Shown here in pieces: positions 43,385 through 54,600 of a stretch of DNA of 64,000 bases. Under the pieces are notes generated by a model. It did no database searches, was not told where the DNA came from, and saw nothing but the letters and a program-made list of their open reading frames with translations. The translations under genes were made by a program, and so were the position numbers. Origin of the DNA: Bin80 sp965203305 (GTDB lineage: Bacteria > Bacteroidota > Rhodothermia > Rhodothermales > Bin80); contig OZ241874.1 of assembly GCA_965203305.1 (NCBI GenBank), positions 186,001 to 250,000 on the forward strand, given 5' to 3'. Numbering within the stretch: position 1 is the first letter of the stretch; every line of letters begins with the position of its first letter.

Positions 43385-45181
43385 ATGCCAGAGCGTCTCT
43401 ACGGCTGGGCTGCACCGCGGTCTCTCGGGGTTCGAAGTGCACTGGCACTGCTGATTCTGTTTCCGGTTGTGAGTCTGCAGATTGCTCTTGTCATAATGAC
43501 CCTTGTCTGGGGGGCACCCGCTGTCTCGCCTCTCTTTCCGCATGATCTCTCGCGGGGCGTGTGCCTGAGTCTGGTCATTCTGATCGCACCCTGGCTACTG
43601 CGGCCCTCCCTGCGTCCGCTCCTTATTCCACTGATCGCAATCCTGTGTCTGATCAGTGCCACGCCGGTATACGGCTTGCACTACGCCCTTCTGGCAACTG
43701 CTCGGGCCCTGCGTCAGCCGGATCTGGCGGGAACTGTGCTGGGTGCACTGGGCATCGGCGGATTCGTCGGGGGACTACTCGTCCGGGGAATCCTGATGAG
43801 AACAACAGAGAATCTGTCTCTGGCGAAAGGCTCCACACAATGGGGAAAGGCAGATGCACTCAAGAAGCCAACCCAAGGCCTCCTTCTCGGAAAGATGGGA
43901 GCAGACTATCTGCGATACGATGGAGACGGTCATTTGATTACGGTAGCCGCAACACGCAGTGGAAAAGGAGTGGGAACCGTTATGCCCAATCTGCTGAACT
44001 ACGAGGGAAGCATGCTGGTCACCGATCCCAAAGGAGAGAATTATGCGGTGACGGCCGCATGGCGACGGAGTGGTCTGGGACAGGAAATAGTGGCACTGGA
44101 TCCATTCAAACTCACCAAAAAGGACGATGGTCAGGAAGCATCCCTGAATCCGATGGATTTTATAGACCTCAAAGGAGAGGACTATGTGGAAACTGCCATG
44201 ATGCTGGCGGACATGATGATCGGACGTGGACATCAGGTGGAAGAGTCTCACTGGCGGCTGGAAGCGAAAGGGATCCTGTTCAGCTTTATCCTGCACGTTG
44301 CAGAGAGTAAGGCATTTCAAGGTGAACGGCATCTGGTCACGGTACGCCGTCTGCTGACACAGGAGGACGAGGATATGGAGAAGACCCTGGATGCCATGGA
44401 GGAGAGTCGTCTCGTTCCGGTGAAAGAGGGAGCCAGCCGGATTCGGCAGAAGGCAGATCGGGAACGTAGCGGTGTCTTTTCCACGGCACAGAGCTACACG
44501 CATTTTCTGACCAGTCCACGGATGCAGCATGTGCTCACCAGCACCAACTGCGACCTGGAGGGATTGCTTCAGGGGAAGATGACCGTGTACATTATCCTTC
44601 CCCGGGAATATCTGAGTGCCTTCGCTCCCTGGCTGCGGCTTGTCATCAGCAGTTGCTATTATGCATCCACGCATGATGTTGCAAACAAGCCTCGTCCCAG
44701 CAAGCGTATCGTGTTCATGCTGGATGAGTTTGCCAATCTCGGATACATGCAGAACATCAAGGAGGCAGTATCTCTGGGAGGAGGGTATGGTCTGACAATG
44801 TGGTTAATTCTGCAGGATCTGGCACAACTGAAACGGGAATATCACAGCGAGTGGGAGAGTTTTCTGGCGAACTGCGATGTGATCCAGGCATTCGCCATAC
44901 AGGATCCCTTTACAAGCCAGAAGATTGCGCAGCTTCTCGGCGAGATGTCAATCTGGCAACGCAGACTGAACCGGGGAGATCGGCATAAACTTGGACGGAT
45001 GCGGGCAGGTTACGAGGAGAGCAGCCGTCCGCTCCTCAAGCCTGATGAACTGCGACGGCTTCACCCGGATCGGCAACTGCTGCTCGTGCGCCCCTGTCAG
45101 CCGGTGGCTGCAGACAAGTTTGTCTACTACAAGGACCCGTTAACTGCGGAGCGGGCGCAGGTGAATCCGTTTATTGGCTAG
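43385..45181 (+). CDS. VirD4/TraG-family coupling protein
   Basis: The 598-residue protein starts with two to three membrane spans (LALLILFPVVSLQIALVIM, LRPLLIPLIAILCLISATP). Then follow the Walker A motif VAATRSGKGVGTVMPNLL (about 190), LVTDPKGENYAVTA and the Walker B motif RIVFMLDEFANLGYM (about 445). WLILQDLAQLKREY is also typical. It brings the relaxase-DNA complex to the secretion channel using ATP. It ends the plus-strand transfer group. The gene order VirB9-VirB10-VirD4 differs from classical operons. Confidence 0.92.
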   Translation: MPERLYGWAAPRSLGVRSALALLILFPVVSLQIALVIMTLVWGAPAVSPLFPHDLSRGVCLSLVILIAPWLLRPSLRPLLIPLIAILCLISATPVYGLHYALLATARALRQPDLAGTVLGALGIGGFVGGLLVRGILMRTTENLSLAKGSTQWGKADALKKPTQGLLLGKMGADYLRYDGDGHLITVAATRSGKGVGTVMPNLLNYEGSMLVTDPKGENYAVTAAWRRSGLGQEIVALDPFKLTKKDDGQEASLNPMDFIDLKGEDYVETAMMLADMMIGRGHQVEESHWRLEAKGILFSFILHVAESKAFQGERHLVTVRRLLTQEDEDMEKTLDAMEESRLVPVKEGASRIRQKADRERSGVFSTAQSYTHFLTSPRMQHVLTSTNCDLEGLLQGKMTVYIILPREYLSAFAPWLRLVISSCYYASTHDVANKPRPSKRIVFMLDEFANLGYMQNIKEAVSLGGGYGLTMWLILQDLAQLKREYHSEWESFLANCDVIQAFAIQDPFTSQKIAQLLGEMSIWQRRLNRGDRHKLGRMRAGYEESSRPLLKPDELRRLHPDRQLLLVRPCQPVAADKFVYYKDPLTAERAQVNPFIG

Positions 45182-45209
45182 CCCGGGGAGTCATGCAAAA
45201 TCCAGTATC

Positions 45210-45880
45210 TCAATAGGTGTATGGTGTCTTCGGGAGCTTTTCGCACATCTGGCGTGGGTGCTTCACAGGGGGAACTTCACTACTGGTGTCCGGGATTGGT
45301 ACATTATTGACGGATAGGGAGCATGGGGAAGACGAGGATGATGTATGGTAGAGGTTGAAGCAATACATCAAGTGACAGGCAGTCGAAGTGCAGATTTTCA
45401 GAAGTGGCAACACATTGATTGCAAGAGGTGGCCGGGAAATATGCCCCGACAACTGGTCTTCGTAGCAGCTCCTGATCAGGGTCTCATGGATTCGGGTCGG
45501 CAGTTCGCTCTCGGGAAATTCCTGGAAAACCCGTGATAAGGTAGACTCGCTGGGCACATCGCACCCGCGGACCACCCACACAAAGACCGAAGAGTGTGGT
45601 CCATCAGCAGACGCTCTCGCAGGGCAGTGGTCGTGGGAATCTGGAAGATCATCTTGGCTAAAAACGCCTTCGCGATGGACGTACGATGGGCTAGTGGACG
45701 ACCTCGGCTACCGCGCGACTGGGACGGCAGAAAGTCCTCCATAGGCATCATCTCCAGGGCCAGTATAAAGATTTGGTAGCGTTTGGGCAAGGGACCAAAC
45801 GACGCATCCAACTCCGAGAAGATCTCCTCTTGACAGGCAAGCGTAAACTGTTTGATTCGATCTAAAAGAAGCATACACAC
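45210..45880 (-). pseudogene. Truncated, frameshifted transposase (DUF772-type, IS1182/IS5-like)
   Basis: The N-terminal part reads SRGSRGRPLAHRTSIAKAFLAKMIF and IPTTTALRERLLMDHTLRSLCGW, typical of the DUF772 start of these transposases. The coding sequence then shifts frame near 45570 to VVRGCDVPSESTLSRVFQEFPESELPTRIHETLI. After about 45400 similarity is lost and the catalytic DDE domain is missing. It lies opposite to and between VirD4 and the first giant gene, marking a point of rearrangement. Confidence 0.75.
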
Positions 45881-46024
45881 CTCTTAAGTTCGCTGTCCCA
45901 TGAAATACACCTTCCGAGAAAAAGCCTCTCGGTTCTGAAAAATCCTGAACCTGGCAAGAATCAAGGGAACCTGAGCCTTGCAAGCGGTTCAAATCCCTAA
46001 ATTGCTATTTTTGCAAGAGGCTCT

Positions 46025-46082
46025 ATTAGTCATATTGCCTGCCTGATGTGTATAGTCAGGAAAGAACCGCATGAGTTGCGGT
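46025..46082 (+). promoter_or_regulatory. Promoter-like block and hairpin before surface gene 1
   Basis: TTAGTCATATTGCCTG and TGTGTATAG match the same-placed sequences before genes 2 and 3. A perfect hairpin follows: ACCGCA (46066-46071), loop TGAGT, TGCGGT (46077-46082), then CTGAT as in the other two genes. The stem sequence differs between genes while pairing is kept. Confidence 0.55.
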
Positions 46083-46122
46083 CTGATCGCATACTAAGTA
46101 TTTTTCACCAATCAATAGACCT

Positions 46123-49100
46123 ATGAAATTTATACAGAAAAATTGGGGGGGGGGGGGAGGATTTGTCCTTCTGTTTCTTTTCCTCACGACTTCCAGTGCA
46201 TTTGCACAAAAACTGTACATTGATCCAGTCAATGGCAAGACGACAGGGGATTGCGATAACATAGATCCTGCGAATGCGGACGGGCCGTGTACGCTGGAGC
46301 ACGCCTTTACTTTGCCAAAAGCAAGAAGAGGTGGGGATATCCTGATCCGGGTTCGTCGGGCGGGGGGTAGCGTTATGCTGGCAGCCCCCACCGTTGCCCT
46401 GGATAGATTGCCCCAGTTCGGGGTCTATGTACAGGGAAATACCACTCCCGTAGAGGGAACGATTGAGTTTACGGGTACCTTCACGATTGCCGCGGAAGGG
46501 CAGGTTAAGCTGGCTCCGAACACGAGCATTCAGTTCGAGGATGTCACCCTGAATGCGGGGACCCGGACCGTTCCGTTTTTCAAGATTGCGGACAAGTCGG
46601 AGGAGCGGATCGCGATCACCGATACACTGACCCTTCCCGATGGAGAGAGCGTTCGGCTTCCTGCACTGGTGGTTTCCCGGAGTTTTACCCTGAAGGGAGG
46701 GACAAAGGCAGGAAAGACGAGCGAGCTGAGAGTAGGAGGTGCAGGATCCAGTGGAGGCAGTCCAATAAAGAACTCCCTGAGAGTCCAGAGCGGAGCCACC
46801 CTGCGAATCAACGGGGTAGATCTTGTGGTTCATGTTGTGAATGAGTTTTTTGTGGAGGGCACGATTGAAGATGTGACGAAAGGGGGAAGGCACCCCCTGC
46901 GGATTGCGTTCCGGAATTCTACCACTGGATACGGTAGCCGGAAAAACACTGTTGTATTTCGGGAGGGTGGTGCATATGCGCCTCTTGTGGAAGGTTTAAA
47001 CCACAAAGACTGCCTGCGCATTCGAGGCACGGGAACGATTCTGGCCGGGATCTTCGCAATAGCCACGGGCAATCTCTGTGTGGAGCTGAAGCGGGTGGGG
47101 CCAGTTACGGTTTCGGGAAGCATTCAAAACGATGTCTATACTGCCCGCACGAACTCAAAGGTTACAACGGATCTGATTTTCCGGGAGGATGTGATTGTGG
47201 ACGGGGATGTGGTGCAGTGGAATGATTCGCGGATTTTGTTTGAGAAGACGGCGACGATCCGTGGGGATGTGATCTTGCGGGATGGCGGGACACCCTACAC
47301 GAATACGGCAGACTATGGAGTGGCGAATACCGCTGCAGATTCCGGGGTTCGAACTAGCTGGCAAGATGTCCTGAACAACAATCAGTATACGTGCGAATAC
47401 TCCAACAGATTAAGACGAGTGGATGCGCATGAAGATGGAGGACTCTCAACGGATCATATTCCGGGGGTTCACTTCGCAGGTGCGGCGATGATCACGGGGG
47501 ATCTGAATGTGTACTCCAACACGCTCACGGAAACGACCACAGGGGCCGCAGAAGCCGATACGAAGTGTGCCCCGCGGGTGCTGTTCATGGCTCCACTTGC
47601 GAAAACAGGCGGGGACAAGGAAGTCTCGCTGACCTCTTCCATTGGGGGGAATCTGGTGGTGGAGGATACAGTGAGTTTCGGAGGCAAGGGGCGGGTGTAT
47701 CTGGATTCGGACAGTGCCTCCACACAGGATCCCACTACGAATGTCATCACGTTTTCCCACAGAACCTCCCACAGCCTTCGCGTGGGCAGTGATCTGGCTG
47801 CCGGAGGGAAGACCATCGGGATGGAGTATCCTGCCACCTCCAATGTGGACGGGATGTGCACGGGGAAGGACACCTCGCTGACCTTCGGGAATCACCTTGT
47901 GCTGACAGATGCTGCCGAAAGTGTTGTGGTTGGGGATGCCACGAATGGGCTCACGCTGGACGCGCTGGTGACGCTTGGGGATCTGCGGGTGGAACCGGGT
48001 AAGGGTACGCTGACGGTGAAAACACTGCATGTGGGGCCCCGCGCCGAACTGATGGCGAACAAGGATGTGAAGGTAACAGAGTCCCTGATCCTTCAGGGAG
48101 AACTGAGTGGGGAGCTGGCTGAAGCCTCCACAATCAAGAGGCTGACCTATGGCAACCGAAATACGGATGTTGTGAAGAAGGCTGCCCTGCATACGACGCT
48201 GGAGGCCCTGTCTGTTCAGGTTGGGAGTGGAGAATTGCGTCTGGAGGAGGGGCACATGGTAAAGAACCTGGGATTGTGCAGTGGCACGCTGTCGCTGGTG
48301 GATGTGGAGAGCAAGACCGACTCTACGCTACATGTGACGGATCAGATTACGGTACAGAACGGGATGCTGACAAAAGATTTGAATGATCCGGGGAGTTTGT
48401 CCACGGATATCGCGGATGCCACCCGGGAAACGAAGAGCGACCGGTACCTGCTGAAGTATATCACGCCGGGCAGGCGGGAGGTGGAGGAGGGCGCACTGGA
48501 GTGGTTTGCTCCGAAAGATGTGGAAGTGGATCATCCTGCTGCAGAGGTCCTGGTGCATGGGGATCGTTCGCTCCTGGGGAGGATGCAGATCAAACGCGGG
48601 ACACTGACGATGGACGGGGTTCTGTCGGTCGGGACTTCGTCTCTGGACCGAGTCAACACCACGGGGACCTTCCCGCCAAATACTCTTACGGATCGGTACA
48701 GTCTCCGGGTAGAGTCTGCGGGGGAGCTGCACATCAAGGGGCACAATGTCGTCGTGCATGGTCGGCTCCGAATCAACGGTGGTGGCACGATGAGAACGGG
48801 TGGTGGAGATGTGCATGTGCTGGGGCGTGTGGATGGGGATGGCAGGTATTGGACCTACTCGGCCAGGGTCATCCTCCTTACTGTATCCGGCAATGCGGGG
48901 TCTCTGCATCTGGGAGATGGAACGCTCATGCTGGGACCGGAAGTCATGGCCAAGCAGGATGGTCTGACGACGATTGCTTCACGTCCCATAGCAGATATGG
49001 TTCTTCTGGGAGACTTCACGGCGGGAATGATTCGGATTCCGAAAGGCAGCAAACGAACCTATCTCTACACCAACCGGGCTTCAGGAGCACACACCTTCGA

Positions 49101-51465
49101 GCTCGGTACGGTCACTTTTGACGGAACCAGGACCCCGGGCAAGGGAGCATCCAATCAAAATCGTACAGGGACCCTGTATCTGGGTGGGAATCAGCGCACG
49201 GCCACCAGTGCCATTACCTTTATGGTGGACAGCCTGTCAGCGATGCAGGGAGCTGTGGTGACGACCGGGAAGAAGGTGGAGTTCACGAAGGAGGTCCATC
49301 TGCGCTCGGCAGTGATCTCTCCGTACCTCAATGACAGCCTTGTGTTCGGAGGGGATCTAAAGGTGAGCGGGGGTGGTCAGTTGTACACCACCGGCAATAG
49401 TGGCAACCTCCACATCCGCATTGAGGGGAACTTTCTGCAAACGGCGGGAACTCTGCCGGGCACCTCTCCCGCAGTCATTCTGAATACTGGCACCACGAAG
49501 ACGGTGAAGAAGGATTTTCTGGTATCTGCGGATGCGTCCGGGTATGAGGGGAGAGCGGGATCTGCTCTGGTGGTGCACGGGAATTTCCACTTTGCGAAAA
49601 AGGGGAATCTGAACGCGAAAGTGGAGTTCAAGGGGGAAATGTCCCGGGAAGTGATGACCAGTGACTCCACCGTGTTGCACAGTGTGGTGGTGAACAACGC
49701 CAAGGGACTGCTGCTGAAAAGCCATGTCATGCAGCAGAGGATGGCGAAGCTGACGCTCCGGCAGGGGACGATTCACAGCATGCCGATGGACAGCATGTTT
49801 ATGTGGACGGTGCAGAATGTAGAGGCAGAACAGGAATTGCGCGGCCGGAGTTCGGCGCAGACAGGGAGCAAGTGCGGGGCAGACAGTGACGAGGAGTGCA
49901 AGGGCACGATTCTTCGAGGTTCCCGGCAGTCGTATGTTGGGGGTCCGGTCGCGCGGCACCTGTTACAGGGAACGGCAGGAGACGGCTTCAAGAGCGGAGG
50001 GTATCTGTTCCCGGTGGGAATGGACCATAAAACGGATCAGGATACCCTGTCGTACTATCGTCCCTTGATCCTGCAGCTGCCCTCCGATCTGAATGACACG
50101 ACCGCCGTGACCGTATCTCCAGTCATGCTCCCAGAGGGAGACATGCCAAAATGGGAGAACCTTACGGTTCCAACCGCGGGGGGCAGTCTGACGCTGGATG
50201 TGCATGCGGATCTGTTCTGGAAGGTGGATCTGGGGGCTGAGTCATTGCCCACGAATACGAACATCCGGCTGGCCGCGGCAGGACTGCGGAATGTGGCAGA
50301 TGCCAGTGGACTCCGGATCGTGCAGTGGGACTGCATGTGGGAGAATCCGAAGCTGGCGGGACGGGTTCCTGCCCAGGCAGATGCGGAATCGTTTGCCGTG
50401 AATGGCTACCTGAACGGAGTGGTGAACCTGACGCAGGAAGGGATTGGTCTGGGAAACTGTGCGATCTTCGGGGTTGCGGCGAACGGGATTGAGAATCCGA
50501 TTGACCAGGCCGATCTGAGCGGGGGACGGGCGATGGTCCAGTTCATTCACAATGTGCCTGCGCCTGGATCGGCTCCGATGGAGGTAGATCTGGGGGAGGT
50601 ACGCATCAGTAACAATCTGCGATTCCGGACAGCGACCGCCTATCGTCCCGTAGGAGCAGGAGAAACACAGGATGTGACGATCCAGCCGGTGGGAGCTCCG
50701 GCAGCGCAGGCAATCACGGATACGGTGTCGCTGATGCCCGACAGAAATTATGCCGTGATTGTACACGGAAGCCTGGCGGATCCAAAGCTGATGGTGCTGG
50801 ACATGCGGATGACTTCGTCGGTCGCCACCAAAGCAGAGGTGCGGCTGGTGCACGGATCGGCGGATCTGGGAGCAGCGCGGGTGCAGATGATGGACCGGGC
50901 AGATCCCATGATGCCCGTGATGACCCTGGCGGGGAACCTGATGCTGGACGAGGCCACCCGAAGATATATCGCACTGGATCCACTGGTGCAGGTCATGCAG
51001 GTGAAGTCCACGGATGGAGATGTAGAGGAGTTCTACGAACTGGACCTGTACGGGTACGGAGGGCAGACGCTGGTGATGAACCTGTCAGGGACGAAACGGG
51101 ATCTGACGATCCTGGGAGTGGACCGGAATGGGGAGATCGTCCGGGTGCAGACGGTGACCGGGGTGGAAGAGAGCGCAGAGCTTCCGAAGGAGTTTGCGCT
51201 GCATGGCAACTATCCGAACCCGTTCAATCCGGGCACAAGAATCCAGTTTGATCTGCCAGAGAATGCGCAGGTGCAGATCCAGATTGTAGACATGCTGGGG
51301 CGGGAGGTGATGGTATTGCCAGCGCAGGAGCTGGAGGCAGGGGCGAACCGGAGCGTGGAACTGCATGCTGCCAGTCTGGCAAGCGGGACCTACCTGTACC
51401 GGATCATGGCGACCGGGGCGGAGCAGAGGCATGTGAAGACCGGACGGATGACACTCGTGAAGTAG
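46123..51465 (+). CDS. Giant surface protein 1, with poly-G tract in the signal peptide and C-terminal sorting domain (in frame)
   Basis: The 1780-residue protein starts at ATG 46123 in the conserved context ACCTATG. Its signal peptide contains NWGGGGG before the hydrophobic core (FVLLFLFLTTSSAFAQ), encoded by a run of 13 G. The mature part has a small CxxxxxGPCTLEHAF segment and then about 1200 residues of short beta repeats (phrases such as GTFTIAAEGQV and VDGDVVQWNDSRILF), suggesting a long beta-helix stalk. Two DUF4397-like domains follow (VQFIHNVPAPG and VRLVHGSADLGAA). The end is the sorting domain LHGNYPNPFNPGTRIQF... SGTYLYRIM. It is probably exported by Sec and anchored by the type IX system as a surface adhesin or stalk. 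The binding partner is unknown. Confidence 0.88.
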   Translation: MKFIQKNWGGGGGFVLLFLFLTTSSAFAQKLYIDPVNGKTTGDCDNIDPANADGPCTLEHAFTLPKARRGGDILIRVRRAGGSVMLAAPTVALDRLPQFGVYVQGNTTPVEGTIEFTGTFTIAAEGQVKLAPNTSIQFEDVTLNAGTRTVPFFKIADKSEERIAITDTLTLPDGESVRLPALVVSRSFTLKGGTKAGKTSELRVGGAGSSGGSPIKNSLRVQSGATLRINGVDLVVHVVNEFFVEGTIEDVTKGGRHPLRIAFRNSTTGYGSRKNTVVFREGGAYAPLVEGLNHKDCLRIRGTGTILAGIFAIATGNLCVELKRVGPVTVSGSIQNDVYTARTNSKVTTDLIFREDVIVDGDVVQWNDSRILFEKTATIRGDVILRDGGTPYTNTADYGVANTAADSGVRTSWQDVLNNNQYTCEYSNRLRRVDAHEDGGLSTDHIPGVHFAGAAMITGDLNVYSNTLTETTTGAAEADTKCAPRVLFMAPLAKTGGDKEVSLTSSIGGNLVVEDTVSFGGKGRVYLDSDSASTQDPTTNVITFSHRTSHSLRVGSDLAAGGKTIGMEYPATSNVDGMCTGKDTSLTFGNHLVLTDAAESVVVGDATNGLTLDALVTLGDLRVEPGKGTLTVKTLHVGPRAELMANKDVKVTESLILQGELSGELAEASTIKRLTYGNRNTDVVKKAALHTTLEALSVQVGSGELRLEEGHMVKNLGLCSGTLSLVDVESKTDSTLHVTDQITVQNGMLTKDLNDPGSLSTDIADATRETKSDRYLLKYITPGRREVEEGALEWFAPKDVEVDHPAAEVLVHGDRSLLGRMQIKRGTLTMDGVLSVGTSSLDRVNTTGTFPPNTLTDRYSLRVESAGELHIKGHNVVVHGRLRINGGGTMRTGGGDVHVLGRVDGDGRYWTYSARVILLTVSGNAGSLHLGDGTLMLGPEVMAKQDGLTTIASRPIADMVLLGDFTAGMIRIPKGSKRTYLYTNRASGAHTFELGTVTFDGTRTPGKGASNQNRTGTLYLGGNQRTATSAITFMVDSLSAMQGAVVTTGKKVEFTKEVHLRSAVISPYLNDSLVFGGDLKVSGGGQLYTTGNSGNLHIRIEGNFLQTAGTLPGTSPAVILNTGTTKTVKKDFLVSADASGYEGRAGSALVVHGNFHFAKKGNLNAKVEFKGEMSREVMTSDSTVLHSVVVNNAKGLLLKSHVMQQRMAKLTLRQGTIHSMPMDSMFMWTVQNVEAEQELRGRSSAQTGSKCGADSDEECKGTILRGSRQSYVGGPVARHLLQGTAGDGFKSGGYLFPVGMDHKTDQDTLSYYRPLILQLPSDLNDTTAVTVSPVMLPEGDMPKWENLTVPTAGGSLTLDVHADLFWKVDLGAESLPTNTNIRLAAAGLRNVADASGLRIVQWDCMWENPKLAGRVPAQADAESFAVNGYLNGVVNLTQEGIGLGNCAIFGVAANGIENPIDQADLSGGRAMVQFIHNVPAPGSAPMEVDLGEVRISNNLRFRTATAYRPVGAGETQDVTIQPVGAPAAQAITDTVSLMPDRNYAVIVHGSLADPKLMVLDMRMTSSVATKAEVRLVHGSADLGAARVQMMDRADPMMPVMTLAGNLMLDEATRRYIALDPLVQVMQVKSTDGDVEEFYELDLYGYGGQTLVMNLSGTKRDLTILGVDRNGEIVRVQTVTGVEESAELPKEFALHGNYPNPFNPGTRIQFDLPENAQVQIQIVDMLGREVMVLPAQELEAGANRSVELHAASLASGTYLYRIMATGAEQRHVKTGRMTLVK
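46145..46157 (+). repeat. G13 tract in the signal-peptide coding region of gene 1
   Basis: Thirteen consecutive G follow AATT. With 13 (or 10 or 16) the gene is in frame from the ATG at 46123; other counts stop translation early. Runs this long slip often during replication. Confidence 0.92.
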
Positions 51466-51495
51466 TCATACAGAGCGATTCAGAGGTGAAACAGA

Positions 51496-51525
51496 GCCCC
51501 CCGGTACGACAGCGTATCGGGGGGC
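51496..51525 (+). terminator. Hairpin after surface gene 1
   Basis: The stem GCCCCCCG/CGGGGGGC encloses GTACGACAGCGTAT, which itself can pair (TACG with CGTA). The same loop sequence occurs after genes 2 and 3 with different but matching outer stems. No clear T run follows, so termination or RNA stabilisation are both possible. Confidence 0.75.
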
Positions 51526-51573
51526 TTCAGGTTTGTGATTTATCCAGCAAATCTCAAAGAAAAGCGGGGCAAT

Positions 51574-51656
51574 TAGTCATATTCGCTATACTTTGTGTAT
51601 ATTATAGGCGACCTCAACAACGGAGGTCTGATTACCTGTAACCTTAACTAACTTGG
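51574..51656 (+). promoter_or_regulatory. Promoter-like block and hairpin before surface gene 2
   Basis: TTAGTCATATTCGCTATA and TGTGTATATTATAGG are close to the block before gene 3. The hairpin GACCTC (51610-51615), loop AACAACG, GAGGTC (51623-51628) is perfect. It is followed by TGATTACCTGT and CCTTAACTAAC, also conserved before gene 3. Transcription probably starts between the two parts. Confidence 0.55.
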
Positions 51657-51683
51657 AGCAAAACTCCAATCAACCTATGAAAC

Positions 51684-54600
51684 ATGTGCAAAAAAAATGG
51701 GGGGGGGGCAGCAGGGCTGGTTCTCCTGATTCTTCTTTTTACAGTTTCCAGTGCGTTTGCACAGGAAGCACGTTACGTAGACTTGGTCAATGGTGCGGAT
51801 ACCGATGACTGCAACTTTAATGATCCATGCACCTTGTCTCGCGCCTGGGCTCAGCAGACCAATGGGGACCAATTTTTCATTCGAGTTCGAAGGACGGGTG
51901 GTACGGTTGAGGTTCCGGCACCAGCCACTTCACTGAGCAAAGAGATCAACTTTGCTCCCTATCTGGAGGGAGATGTGAATGCTGTGGAAGGGACATTGGA
52001 ATTCACAGGGAACCTCAAGATTGCCTCGACGGGGCAGTTTATTCTTCATTCCAAAGCCAAGGCTCAGTTTGAGGATATTACACTTGAGTCTGGGTCCAGG
52101 AGTAAGGCTGTTTTCCGGGAGCTTGGGGACGAGGCACAAATTTCGATCACGGGCACGCTGACCATCCCGGATGGAGAGACCGCCGTATTTGAAGGAGGTC
52201 TGGTGGTCTCCCGGAGTTTCACCCTCAAGGGGGGTACGAAAGCAGGAAAGGCGAGCCGGCTCCAAATTGGAGATCGGGGAGATGGAGATGAATCCTTGAC
52301 AGTCCAGAGTGGGGCGACCCTGCGGATTGACGGGGTGGACCTTATGGTTCATGTCAGGCAAGAATTCACGGTAGATGGTGTCATTGAAGATGTAACAAAA
52401 GGGGCAAGCCACCCCATCCTGATTGCGTTCCTGAATACTGCGGGTGATCCCAATCCCCCCGGCAGTCGGAAACCTGTTATATCTACATTTCTTCGGTCGG
52501 ATTTATATTTGCCTCTTTCGAACGGTTTTGACCAAAATGACTGCAAGCGGATTCGGGGCAAGGGAACGATCTCTGCTGGAATTTTCGCGATTGCCATGGG
52601 CAATGTTTGTGTGGAGCTGAAGCGGGTGGGACCGATCACGGTTTCGGGAAGCCTTGCAAACGATGTGTTCACCGGGCACAAGGTGACGACGGATCTCATT
52701 TTCCGGGAGGATGTGATTGTGGATGGAGATGTGGCACAGTGGAATGATTCCCGGATTGTGTTTGAGAAGACAGCGACGATCCGGGGGGATGTGATTTTGC
52801 GGGATGGCGGGACTCCCTACACGAATACGGATGACTATGGAGAGGCAAATACTGCCGCAGATTCTGGAATTCGACACGGCTGGAAAGTGAGTGACAATAA
52901 ATATACATGTGAATACTCGAATGCCGTAAGGAGAGACAGTGCCACTAGAGATGGGGGAGTCAATACGGTTCATATTCCGGGGATCCACTTCGCAGGTGAA
53001 GCGACGATTGAAGGGGATCTGAATGTGTACTCCATCACGCTCGCCGAAACGACAGAAGGTGCCACAGCGGATGCGACGCAGTGTGCGCCGCGGGTGCTGT
53101 TCATGGCTCCACTTGCGAAAACAGACGGGGACAAGGAAGTCTCACTGAGCTCTTCGGTTGGGGGGGATCTGGTGGTGGAGGATATCAAGAATTTTGGAGA
53201 CAAGGGGCGGGTGTACCTAGATACGGACTCGTTGAAAACAGGTGCTGATGTGCGCAAGACAGCCCATAATCTGCGGATAGGTGGTGATCTGGCTGCCGGG
53301 GGCAAGACCATTGGGATGGGCTACCCGTCCATGTCCAGTGTGGACGGGATGTGCATGGAGAACAATACCAGGCTCAGCTTCGGGAATCACCTCATGCTCA
53401 CGGATGCCGCCGAAAGTGTCGTGATCGGGGATGCGACCAGTGGGCTCACGCTGGATGCGCTGGTGACCTATGGAGATCTGCGGGTGGAACCGGGCAAAGG
53501 TTCGTTGACCGTGACGACGCTTCATGTGGGTCCGGATGCCGAGTTGATGTCCACCAAGGATGTGAAGGTGACCGAATCGCTGATTCTTCAGGGAGAGCTG
53601 AGCGGAGAGCTGGAGGAATCGTCCACGATCAAGACCCTGACCTATGGCAGCCGGAATACGGATCTTGTGAAGAAGGCGGCTTTGGTTGACATGCTGGAGG
53701 CCCTGTCCATCTCTGTCGGAAATGGCGAGCTCCGGCTGGACGAGATGGTCAAGACAAAGAACCTGGGATTGTGCAGTGGCACGCTGTCGCTGGTGGATGT
53801 GGAGAGTACGACGGACTCAACCCTGCATGTGACGGAACAGATCACGGTCCAGAACGGGATGCTGGGGAAAGATACCAATGATCCAGGGAGTATTTCTACG
53901 GACAAGGCGGGAGATGCAAACATGAATGACCGCTACATTTTGAAGTACATCACGCCAGGTCCCCGCACAGCGATGGATGCGCTGGAATGGTTTGATCCGC
54001 GGGATGTAATCGTGGATCATGCGAAGGCAGAGATCACGGCGACCGGGGACCATTCGCTGGCGGGCAAACTGACGATCTCAAACGGGAAGCTGACGGTGGA
54101 TGGCGATCTGACGGTGGGGACCTCTACGCTGCATCGTACCGCGAGCAGTACAAATGCCCAGGATGCCCTCGCGCAGGTGAACAAGTACAGCGTACTGTTG
54201 ACAGCAGGCGAACTGCACACCAGGGGACAGGATGTGACGGTGCATGGAAAGGTGACCGTGAGTGGAAAAAGCAAACTAATGACCGGAGGCGGGGATCTGC
54301 AGGTACTGGGTCGGGTGAGTGGTGGCAACTATGTTGGGAAGACCGCACAGGTAACCGTCGAAAAGGATGCCATGATGGACTTGGGAGCAGGGACGCTGAT
54401 GCTGGGACCGGCAGACACCGCCAAACGGGATGGGCTGGCGGATAATACAACCATGCCCACAGTGGATCTGATGCTCACGGGAAAACTGCTGGCAGACACG
54501 CTGTATATCCCCAAAGGAAGCAAACGCACGCACATCGCCTCCGGGATGTTATCCAAGGCCCATACCCATACGTTTGGGGTGGTCCGGTTTGATGGCGGGA

